A stretch of DNA of 64,000 nucleotides from Lepturacanthus savala (taxonomy: Eukaryota > Chordata > Actinopteri > Scombriformes > Trichiuridae): the NCBI GenBank assembly GCA_030544235.1, contig CM060469.1, positions 16,796,017 to 16,860,016 of the forward strand, given 5' to 3'. Made by a program: the position numbers and the translations under genes. Under the pieces are notes generated by a model, which worked only from the letters and a program-made list of their open reading frames with translations, ran no database searches and was not told where the DNA came from. Of this stretch, positions 54,655-64,000 are shown in pieces. The stretch's first letter is position 1. Every line of letters begins with the position of its first letter.

Positions 54655-57600
54655 CTGGATTAAGACAGGAGATGGTTTAGAATTTGCTGGCTTCTACTTT
54701 GTTGTACTTGTGGGAAATTGCCTGTCGTTATCTTACGTACCAACAGCAATGCCAGGGTCACAGTTGACAGTCTGCACCAACTCCTTGCCCTGATGCCGGA
54801 CCACCCAGTTGGGGTCAATCTGGGAGGTGCCAGTAGGGTCCAGAGGAACCATCTGGAATCTGCGGAAGTCTGTTTCACTGATTGCAAAGTTCTCTGGGCA
54901 CACGTCATCAATATCCAGAACACTGTCTTGGTCAAAATCGTCTTTGCATGCGTCACCACGACCATCACCTGAGAGGAAAATATAGATATTTGAACATGGA
55001 AATTAAGGTAAAGGAACTTCTCTTTACAAGACAAAATTAACAATGATTTTCTATATGAGGATATCCAATGACTTGGATCATATTTTCGCCCATCAATAAA
55101 GGGGCTTACCATCAGAGTCCAGTTGATCAGGATTAAAGGCCAGTCGACAGTTGTCTTTGTCATCAGGAATACCGTCATTGTCATCATCGTGGTCGCAGGC
55201 ATCACCCTTGCCATCCTTGTCATGGTCTACCTGGTTGGCATTGGGGATGTAGGGGCAGTTGTCCAAATTGTTCTGGTGACCGTCTTCGTCAATGTCCTGG
55301 TTGTTGTCGCATTTGTCTCCAATGCGATCTGAGTCAGAGTCAAGCTGTAGGAGAATAGAATTCCTTTATGATGAGATTTCCCAGTGAGCAGCTCCCACAC
55401 TGCAAACCAATTGTCCTCTTATCAAATAACAATTCCATGTTTTTCGCCAGCCTCAATATAAGAGGTGTGTATAAGAGGTATGAAATATGAAATATCCCTT
55501 CAGACAACTGTTCAGTGTCCTTGCACTGGCAAAATTACATATTAACATTTGTTGCAAAAGTGGATAAATGAATAAATGATAAATGATAGATTTTCTCAAA
55601 GCTGTCACATTACTGTCTTTCATTAAGGCAGGCGCAATTTGCGGCCCTCATACTTACACATGGTAGATTTAGTAAAGTTATTGGCTTTCAATAGAAAGGT
55701 GAAAGGTGAAATCTGCTGTACCTGATCAGGGTTGTGCTCAAGAGGGCAGTTGTCACAATGGTCTCCCACTCCGTCTCTGTCAGTATCTCTTTGATCCACG
55801 TTGTAAACATATGGGCAATTGTCATTCTCGTTCAGAATGCCTGTTTAGTAAAAAACATTTATTTTAGCCTCCAGGACTGTGCAGATGCCTTTATGGCTAA
55901 GCAAAGCCATGAAAGATAACACTGTTGGAATTAGAAAAGTTCACTTACCATCACCATCAATGTCAACAGCACAGGCATCGCCCTCTCCATTGTTGTCAGT
56001 GTCAGTTTGGTCAGTGTTAGCCTCGAATATACAGTTGTCACAGCGGTCGCCAACATCATCCCTGTCTGCGTCATACTGGGCAGGGTTGTACACTCTTGGG
56101 CAGTTGTCCTAAAGAATTGATAGGGGAAAAATCAAAAGAGAATTAAAATAAGTCAAATGGATAAAACAAATTATATTTATAGGAAACAAGCCTTCAATTT
56201 GAAGGCTTGTTTTTCCTCCTAACTCTTGCTGGAATGTGATATTCCACAGCAATAGAGCTTTACCGCAGCATTTCTGTTGCCCGACTTTCCAAATCCACAC
56301 TAAGAATTTTCGGCAACAAGCCACTATGACTTAATGCCAAAGTTATATTACACTATTCCCATACCACTCACTGGTTTTTCACTTTTACTCTGATGAAAGC
56401 ATGCAGAGACTAATACTTTAAATTCCTACTGCCCAGCGGAAGGATGGCTACTCCTGATTACTATGTCTGGTCCCTGAGCAAAGCAGCGTTTTGTCTAAAA
56501 AAGAACCTGGTGTGAAGACTCACCCTATCATCGGGGATCCCATCATTGTCATCATCATGGTCACATTCGTCTCCCAGGCCATCTTTGTCATGATCTTCCT
56601 GACCAGAGTTGGGAAGGTTGGGGCAGTTATCCTATAAAGAAACAATGTAGCGGTTAGGGAGGCAATCATCACAATAACAGGGTGCAGATGGATCATAATG
56701 GCCTTTTATATATCTGTCCATGTGGGGTCTAGCTACCTTCTTGCAGTGGTAAGTGGCATTCTGAACACACAGCAGGTCAGTGTTTGGCCATCCATCCAGG
56801 TCAGAGTCCTCTCCACAAATATGGCCATTTCCAGCATACCCTGGTTTGCACTCACAACGGAACATGGACTCAGAGAAGATGCCCAAGTAGATGCAGTTAG
56901 CGTTTTTATTGCAGTTGTGGCTGCCATCCTGGCAAGGGTTACGGGGTGTGCAAACCTAAAAAGGAATGACAGGATTTTTAAAAAATGCAAACAGCTCATC
57001 TACTAGCCACAAGCACAAGCAGTAAGTAATAATTCTGACCTGTTTTTTGGCAGTTGCCTGTGACACTCCTCTTCCGAAGGGTTGAGGACCAGAGAAACGT
57101 GAGGGGCAGGGCAAGCAGTTGTAACCTGGTGAGGTGTTCTCACAGCGATGGATTCCATTGTGTGTGTGGCAAGCATCAGGGACTTCTTTACACTCATCAA
57201 CATCTCTGCAGTTGATGCCGTTACCGGTATAACCAAGTGGACACCTGCCACATTTGAAAGAGCCATCGGGGAAACTGGTACACTTTGCGCCAGGGAAACA
57301 GGGGTTGGAGAGGCATCCATCTGTAGAAAAAAAGAATTGGTACTTTAGAATACTAATCAAATACACATATATGTGTTTTTTTCTTCAATAACTTGTCAAT
57401 CTGAAATGCTTACCAATAGGGCAGTCCTGTTTGTTGCACACTTGAGATATTTTGGCATCACCAACACAATCCTTTCCTCCATACTGGGGGACAGGATCAG
57501 AACAGAGACGTTTACGGGTCTGGATTCCTCCACCACAGGTAACAGTGCAGGTGTCCCATGGTGACCAAGGTCCCCAACCTCCATTGACTAAAAGTATAAT

Positions 57601-60600
57601 AAAAACACCAATTAGTATGTTCTCCTGAATATATACACTCAAATTTGACGCTGAAATTCAACTTACTAGGACAAGGAGATTTCTGGCAGACTTCAGTTTG
57701 ACGTCCTTCTCCCTGACAGTCCATGCCGCCCATCTGGGGTGTGGGGGAGTTGCAAAGGCGGATTCGGGTGATGACACCCTCACCGCAGGTCACTGAGCAT
57801 GAAGACCAGGGTGACCAATGGCTCCAGCCTCCATCCTGCTTGACTGTAATACAGAAATGCCTGCAATTAATTCATCACACTCATTCATTAACAGAAAATA
57901 TTTATTATCACGATGGCGGAGTAAGACTTACAGCGTTTGTCGCATTCCTGGGGGTAGCAGTCACGGGTCTGGACAGAGGTGCCCTCACAGTTGCTGTTGA
58001 TGCGGTCACAGGAGCGTCCTCGCTGCTGGATGCCCCGACCACAAGTCACCGAACAGTGGGTCCATTCAGACCAGGGGGACCAACCGTCCTCTGCATAGTC
58101 ACTCGCTGTGGGGGGGGGGGGGGGGGGGGGGGAAATATAAATAATGAGTTTTTTTTTCCTTAGGGAGAAAGACATTGAATAAGAAAATCCTAATAAAACA
58201 ATGAAAGTTGTAGTAGGTTTAGAAGGAAGCTTACGAGTTCCACAGCGGGGGCAGCACTCTCCATCAGGCACAGTGGCGTTCGCACAGGGGATCAGAGGGC
58301 AGGAGATTTTACGACATACAGTAGCAGAGTTCTATACAGAGGAAAAGTTGAAAAATTAGTACGAGAATAATGAGCAACTGATCCAAGTCTTATTACTGTA
58401 GAATGGAGTGATCTTAATTAGGGACATGCCACTCCAGCTTTGTAGACAGAAAAAATAAACCTCACAGGCCCTCTCCAGTTAACCCATAACTAATTACACA
58501 GTACATGAACACCCTTCCCTAGATGCTGCTAGAAAGGGGGAATGTCTATGCTGTTTTGTTGACAATTTCAAAGATGTGCTGATGGCTTTTTGACAGAAGC
58601 AAAGTGGTAAATAATGGAGGTGCTAACATAAACACAATTATCACTATTAACTCCAGGGATATAAGAAATACAAGCTATGTCTTTCCTCAGCTTATCTCTG
58701 GCTTTTTTAATGATTGCATTCCAGCAGGTGTGATGACGCTTACCTGGCAGGTACACTCTGTGCAGCCGTCCACGGTCCATTCATCTTTGTCCATGTGTAC
58801 AATGCCATTGTGGAAGCAAATTCCACTATGGATGTTAATTTGATTTTGTAGCTGAGTGCTGTCCTCAGACTGGAGGAAAAAGGGAGAGAGGGAGAGAAAA
58901 GGGGGTTGCTCAGGATGGAGGATGGAAAACTTTCACTTTGCCAAGGTTCCAATACAAATGAATCACCGACCGACACTGTGATTAAGACATCGCTTGATTT
59001 TTAGCAAAGCAGTACAAATACAACCGACAGCCAAACATATTTGTGTATTCACATGGGTCTCATTAAGGATTTTGGCCAGTGACTACCATTACACCGACAA
59101 GTGGCTACGCACTGGGAAAGCGTTAACTGGAAGCAGAAAGGAGGCAGAAGGGAGAGGGAAAAGGGAGAGTCGATGATGACAAAGAGCAGACCCCCCCGAT
59201 GGCCCTTGGAGCTTACCACTTTTCGGAGCTCATTCGACAGCTGTTTAACAACCACGCCGAGTCCCTTGAGCTCCTTGAACATGCTCGCGATGTCGTCACA
59301 AGTCATGCCGCAGACGGAGTGCAGATCTAAACGTAGGAGAGAAATAGTTCAGTTAGTGATCTCCCCTCCTGAGCTTTACTACTGACTAGCGAAATAGAGC
59401 CAGAGGCTCGTCTCTTTGGAAAGGCGAGGTCTCACCTTTGGCTTTGTGGCCAGTGAAATCAGTCCTAATAGCAGGGCTGGAGCCGTTGACTGGGTTGTCC
59501 AGGGTCATGACATCAGTTAAGGTAGCTACAGGGGAAAAAGAGGAGAAAAGACAATTGATCATCTTTTCACTGACTTGGAAACAGGAGCAGGTTGTGGTGG
59601 ACTAGGTTGGTTAGGATTCTAAAACTTACCTCCACTCTGGCATCCCTTATTTCTCAGTATGGCATCCAGAGTGGTCCCAAAGACAAAGCGCACATTCTGG
59701 AGCACTCCCTGGAGGAACATAAAATCCAGTCAGATGCCACATGCATTTAGGAACATTAAATAGTTCATCTGAGCCAAAACACTACAGATCTTACCATGAA
59801 TCTGTCTTTCACAGCCCCCTTTCCTATCCGGATCCTGGCCAGTTCTGCCACCTCCTGGGACAGCACTTTATAGATCGGCACATCCAGCTCTGACACATTG
59901 ATCTCCTCACACCCCACAAAGAGTTGTGCACGGTCATCCTGAACGAACAGCGTGATGTTTCTCCAGTGTCCGGTGGCCAAATTGGCATCCTCGATGGACA
60001 CGACCTTCTGCTGGTTCATTGCACTGTAGACCAAGTCCAAAGTGTTTGTCTTGCCATTGGAGATGACCTCAAAAACGGGTCCGGAGCCATCATTCTTCTC
60101 GACCGTTAAGAGGCTGCCCCTGGTTTTCTTGAACTGCTTCAGGTTGACCAGGAGGAGGAAGCCCCTCTCAGCCTGGATGGAGTCGACGAGGTCCCTGAAG
60201 GAGCTGTCGGGGACGGGGGGGATCAGGTCTGCATTCAGGACCTTGTAAGCAGGGCTGTATGGGTCTGCGCCTTTGACCAAACTCACTCCGTTGTTTCTCT
60301 TGTTCACCCGAGCAAGGTCAAATAAGTCATAAACACTGTTATCATCCCGACTCTCTGCAGTCAAAGAAAAGGAGAAAAAAATGTTGTTTTTTTTATTTTA
60401 TAATGAAAACAGTGTCCATAGCAACGTGTTTATTTGACATGTAATGAGTGTAAGTTAGAATTAAAGTCTCTATAAAAATTATCACAGTACATATTAAAAG
60501 CTATTACAGGAAAAAAAAAAAATCTACATATACTTTTTTTTTCTCACCTGCCAATCTTGCTCCTTCACAACTCCAAAGCATCAAGAGCAGAAAGATGCCA

Positions 60601-60611
60601 CACAGCATCAT
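53801..60611 (-). CDS. thbs1: Thrombospondin-1
   Basis: Twenty-one coding exons join without a frame break for 1,172 residues (human 1,170): 60,611-60,548; 60,354-59,795; 59,708-59,630; 59,525-59,436; 59,326-59,217; 58,869-58,744; 58,331-58,235; 58,105-57,932; 57,843-57,667; 57,587-57,414; 57,320-57,040; 56,955-56,737; 56,631-56,524; 56,108-55,949; 55,840-55,722; 55,344-55,110; 54,968-54,741; 54,654-54,383; 54,272-54,175; 54,070-53,931; 53,808-53,801. Order: signal peptide, N-terminal laminin-G-like domain, oligomerisation region, VWC, three type 1 repeats, EGF-like repeats, Ca-binding type 3 repeats, lectin-like C-terminal domain. This secreted trimer regulates adhesion, angiogenesis and TGF-beta activation. 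Three type 1 repeats and a VWC exclude THBS3-5; close matches such as GIQQRGRSCD and ECDKRFKQDGGW favour THBS1 over THBS2. Whether it is the a or b copy of teleosts is not resolved. Confidence 0.95.
54741..56631 (-). CDS. thbs1: thbs1 exons for the type 3 calcium-binding repeats
   Basis: Five exons (56,631-56,524; 56,108-55,949; 55,840-55,722; 55,344-55,110; 54,968-54,741) with repeated DNCPxxxNxxQxDxDxDGxGDxCD units. RGDAC is kept: GDGRGDACKDDFD spans the junction at 55,110/54,968. The last of them also begins the C-terminal domain (QMVPLDPTGTSQ). Confidence 0.93.
56184..56212. repeat. Near-perfect palindrome, 14-bp arms
   Basis: AAACAAGCCTTCAA, a single T, TTGAAGGCTTGTTT, inside thbs1 intron 13. 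Outer AGG/CCT could extend it with a two-base bulge. Confidence 0.85.
56737..57320 (-). CDS. thbs1: thbs1 exons for the EGF-like repeats
   Basis: 57,320-57,040 holds two EGF repeats, the second with a calcium-binding DVDECKEVPDAC start, in one 281-bp exon. 56,955-56,737 holds the third and the start of the type 3 region (GEDSDLDGWPN). Confidence 0.92.
57414..58105 (-). CDS. thbs1: thbs1 exons for the three type 1 repeats
   Basis: 58,105-57,932, 57,843-57,667 and 57,587-57,414 each encode one repeat. WSPWSEW, WSHWSPW and WGPWSPW are C-mannosylation-type motifs; CSVTCGRG, CSVTCGEG and CTVTCGGG are the O-fucose/CD36 sites. KRFK, the TGF-beta activating motif of mammalian THBS1, is formed across the first exon junction. 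Confidence 0.93.
58110..58132 (-). repeat. Poly-C tract (23 bases) before the TSR1 exon
   Basis: 23 G's on the plus strand; on the minus strand C23 then ACAG, so this run is the polypyrimidine tract of the acceptor at 58,106-58,107. Confidence 0.9.
58235..58869 (-). CDS. thbs1: thbs1 exons for the VWC domain
   Basis: Two exons (58,869-58,744; 58,331-58,235): CFHNGIVHMDKDEWTVDGC then CRKISCPLIPCANATV and GECCPRC. The cysteine pattern is that of the von Willebrand C (procollagen homology) domain. Confidence 0.9.
59217..59326 (-). CDS. thbs1: thbs1 exon for the trimerisation region
   Basis: CGMTCDDIASMFKELKGLGVV and a helix follow. The two cysteines correspond to the interchain disulfides of the THBS1 trimer, the helix to its coiled coil. 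Confidence 0.88.
59436..60354 (-). CDS. thbs1: thbs1 exons for the N-terminal domain
   Basis: Three exons (60,354-59,795; 59,708-59,630; 59,525-59,436) encode the laminin-G-like heparin-binding domain: VYDLFDLARVN, LIPPVPDSSFRDLVD, GFLLLVNLKQFKKTRG, ITLFVQDDRAQLF, then RNKGC and a NGSSPAIRT linker. Matches human THBS1 throughout. Retained basic KQFKKTR fits heparin binding. Confidence 0.92.
60548..60611 (-). CDS. thbs1: thbs1 exon: start and signal peptide
   Basis: MMLCGIFLLLMLWSCEGARLA, a classic signal peptide. Two ATGs stand in tandem; the first is taken. The exon begins after a TGTTGCAG acceptor at 60,626, so an untranslated exon lies upstream. Confidence 0.85.
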
Positions 60612-60626
60612 CTTGAAATGTCACCA

Positions 60627-61140
60627 CTGCAACACACACACACATACACCATTAAGGAGGGACACATCAGGGATAAATATTGTCATCAATAAAATATGAA
60701 ACGAATCTATGATAATAAAAAAAATGTATGCAAACCTGTAAATATAAAAAAACCCTCTTAAAAAAAGATATTTAAAGGAGAACAAAAATCCTTGCTTCTT
60801 AGATTTATGTATCCCGCCTCTCTTCTTTCAGCTCGTGGTGGAGAAGCTCATCAGCTGAGGTGATATTGTCGCAAAAAGTCTCCTGTGAGCTCCTCTCCGG
60901 GATTTATTCCGATGCTTAGACTTATTCCACTGACTTATCCCACCGATACCAGCGCTATTTAAACAGTTCAGGACATTCCTCAGGCGCTGTGTGGACCAAT
61001 GAGAGAGCTGCAGGACAGGAGGGCGGGCTTGTTTTCTTACCTCACAGACGATCTCAGAGGAATATCCGACACACACACACATACATTCCTGAGCTGAATT
61101 TCCATCACCGGAAAAGAGAAATATTTCATACTCGCGCTCG
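60627..61140 (-). promoter_or_regulatory. thbs1: thbs1 5' region and probable promoter
   Basis: On the minus strand, TTTAAATAG (60,957-60,965) is TATA-like; human THBS1 uses a TTTAAA-type box. AGGAATGT-type TEAD sites lie at 60,973-60,980 and 61,083-61,090. A strong donor-like GTGAG|GTAAGA near 61,040 could instead mark the end of an untranslated exon upstream, so the start site is unresolved. Confidence 0.4.
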
Positions 61141-64000
61141 AGCCAAAGTGGTCGTTTCCGGTTAAATAAAAGTTCAATTAGTCAGCAAACAGTCAATTTT
61201 ATTTATTTGTCACTCTCTAAAAATGTATATATACATATTTATTACATATTTATTTTTAAAATATGATACGTAATTAATCCGTGATTAATTTCGACAGACC
61301 TATGAATGGATCTTAAAGTCACATAAAACATTAAACTATATTACATATTTAATACCAGCTCTTCATGACTATTCAATGGTTTATGGTGCGCTTCTTTTTT
61401 AGTGTGTATGTGCTATAATAAGTCTGGCCACCAGGTGACTCATTGAGTAATGAATGTCAGAGAACTGCTAGGATGGTGATAAATTATCTCTATCTTTAAA
61501 GTGTAAAATAAAATGAAATGAAATAAAAAAGAAGTGAACATAAACGGATCCATTCATTTCAAATCATTTTTTTTCCAAGCTGAAACAGTATTTACTGAAA
61601 ATAGACAATCTGGACAGTTCAGAATCATACCAGGATCACAAAATAGGAGATGATCCAAGTCTTTGATTCTAAAAATATTACTATTGTGGAAAACGTGGGG
61701 GGAAATGGCTGTATTACATAATATCACATTTATTCATTCCATCCGTGTGTATCTTCATCCAAAGACAATCTGACATGACTAAGATGACATTGTGAACTAA
61801 AACGATTTGCCTTAAATGGTCACAGTGGATCAATATTTTGCCACTTTTATTCGTTCATCGTTTTGCCCAGATCCTTTATTGAAATAAAGCAACCAATACA
61901 TGAATCCAAAGAAATTCAAATGACCTGTATCATAAATTAAAAATCCTACTTGGGTAAAAGTATATAGTACTTTATATATCTGCAAGTTTGAGTATCTATG
62001 TTACTTACTAATACCTTATTACTATTCTTATTCTTATTGATATGGCATTCATTTGAACAGCAAGAGAAACCTGTTTCTCCACTGTGCACATGACAAATGC
62101 TTTGAATCTTGAATCTGTTATGTACTTTCAATGTTTTTCATGTTTACGAAAAGTAAAGTTCTGGAAAAAAAAAAGAGCCCTCCTTGCTAATTTTGTTTTT
62201 AACCGGTGGCTACAAACACTCCCAGTCATGACATCACTATCCAGATGAAGGTAAAGGTTAATGACTGAGCATTTAACCTTTAACCTCTGTTTCTCCATCT
62301 TCTTTACCAGGCATCCAAGCAAGGACAGAGACCTGTTTTCAGTTTAACTAAAAGAAGCATTCGACACATCGAAAAGCAGTGTTTTCAATGTGACTCTTTG
62401 AGTCAGATGTTTAGATTCAAAGGAAAATTGAGGAAAGACGGCGAGCAGTGACAGATTTATGTCTGGAAAAGAAAAGAACAGGGGAGTACAAAAGTGCTTA
62501 CGTGAACTGATGACTAACACTCTGAAATCAGGGGGACGTCTAAAAATAGATATGATATGTGTACCTGTGATAGTACCGAGAAAAGAAGACATCTGGAGGC
62601 CTGTTCTTCAGTCTGTGCATACATACCACTGGAATGCAGCTTTTTTATGACCTCTGGGTGCTTTTTTTTTTTGCAGTGGCGAAGCGAGAAGGCAGTAACG
62701 ACACTCCGCCGGTCAAGTGGAAAAAAATTGGTTCAAGCTCGCAAAAAAAAAAAAAAATGCCTGGAAGACGGCGTCTTAGGGTTCATGGGAAAGACTTTGG
62801 GAGATATCATAGGCAGGTGTGACTGGGCACATCTCTGTCGGCGTGACCGTGACCCCGTGAGCGTGGGAGGTGAAAACTGACAAGAGCGTGTTGGAGGTGC
62901 CAAGTTCGAATGAATACCCCAGCCTGAAGTGAGCCAAAACTGCAGCGGAAACACAGATATCCAGTTGTTTATTCTGAGCGGGTGTCCCCCAGCAACTCTT
63001 TCCTACTGCAGGAGTGTCAACACACGCACACATCAGCAGGGGACTTCATTAGTGTTTGATTATAACGTCTCTCTGCTCTTTTCTGAAGAGGCTCTATACA
63101 AAAATAAAAATACCTGATACTAACGGAAAATATCATTACCTCATAGTTTGTTCTTGTACTTTACTTAAGAAGCTTTGCACCTGTATAAACTCTGATGACT
63201 TGGAACACTTGCAAATACAACTGTTTTTCAAATTTACAACACAACCCATATCCCCCCATTGCAACTTTTAAAACTCCCAGAAAACCTGCAACAGTGCAGT
63301 TTATGGTTATTGACGTGCTGAGGAAAGGTTTTAGCATAAATAATTACCACCTGTTTTTTTAATTACTGGTTTTCTGAGGATTTTACACATGAGAGGCAAG
63401 ACTGCATTCTCAAATTAATCAGGGTGTCCTACAAAGTTAAAAAAAAAAGATAGTCAACCAGTATTCATCTTATATTTACGAAATAATGGTCAAGAGTCTC
63501 CGGAAATATATATTTTTTTTACCAGCAAGAAGACACGTGAGGCAGGACTGATAAAATAAAATTAGATTTTACTGGAAGTTGTCTGGAGGGCTAATATTGG
63601 CAGCCGAAGCAGGCGACCACGTCCAAAAAAATGACGCAGGCACTTGGGATATCAGGGAAGGCGGGACGCTATGGCAACACAAACAACCTTACAAATAACA
63701 CTTTTTATACACTTTGTATTTGGGAGAGATAATGACTAATGGCAGCAAGAAAATTATGAGATCAGATTAGATTAAAAGTTATTACTCTACTGTATTCGAC
63801 ATATTTTAGACATATTTTACATCGCCTTTCGACTGGTTTATGGTTTAAACAGCAACGCAGCAGACAATTCTGCATAATAACTTAGAAAAAATGCACATTC
63901 CCCAAAACAACGAGGGCGTCTACTGTAGCTGTGAGAGAGGTCAAAGGTTGGTTGTCACAGGTGTCTGTGTTGACAGGCTTAGTCATATTAGCGATTACTG
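61141..64000. other. Upstream flank of thbs1, no gene seen
   Basis: AT-rich sequence with short homopolymers (62,743-62,757 A). I find no exon with splice sites and no repeat I can name. It may hold thbs1 enhancers, but nothing visible proves this. Confidence 0.5.

Noticed and set aside
61141..64000. Short frames of 60-107 codons upstream of thbs1
   Set aside because: None has splice sites, codon bias or recognisable motifs; they are expected by chance in AT-rich DNA.

Overview
The window is a piece of a teleost fish chromosome, probably a percomorph. The evidence is vertebrate-style split genes with GT-AG introns, orthologues of human FSIP1 and THBS1 in their conserved tail-to-tail order, and several repeat families typical of spiny-rayed fish. 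No bacterial, CRISPR or RNA gene was found. I read exons by following splice sites and reading phase by eye, so exon boundaries are predictions. Layout: 1-917 is the 3' end of a LINE. 1,586-2,201 (+) holds the last two coding exons of an unidentified single-pass membrane protein. 3,840-11,218 (-) is a complete gene for a type I membrane protein related to SUSD4, with a signal peptide, six complement control protein (CCP/sushi) modules in an A-B-A-B-A-B order, one membrane span and a SUSD4-like tail. It appears to share a divergent promoter region (about 11,700-12,200) with fsip1. 12,220-50,179 (+) is fsip1, ten coding exons for 438 residues, coding for a sperm-tail (fibrous sheath) coiled-coil protein. 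Two introns of 22.3 kb and 9.9 kb make up most of the gene and are filled with repeats. 53,801-60,611 (-) is a complete thbs1 gene, 21 coding exons for 1,172 residues, coding for the secreted trimeric matrix protein thrombospondin-1. 61,100-64,000 is upstream sequence with no gene seen. The most striking insertion is a complete Ty3/gypsy-class LTR retrotransposon on the minus strand at 31,079-36,068, inside fsip1 intron 8. It has 350/352-bp LTRs that differ only by one CA unit, a 5-bp target-site duplication and one open 1,447-codon gag-pol frame. Integrase lies before reverse transcriptase, the order that defines Gmr1-like elements, and its Gag carries a region that looks like the SCAN domain of vertebrate zinc-finger proteins. 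The host genes do not form a pathway. fsip1 and thbs1 are old neighbours; the Susd4-like gene is the locus that has changed most, by copying a two-exon CCP pair together with its intron. Smaller observations include a composite MITE pair present twice in opposite orientation, a perfect hairpin followed by a T tract just beyond the thbs1 polyadenylation signal, an almost pure poly-C tract before a thbs1 splice acceptor, and X-box-like motifs upstream of fsip1.
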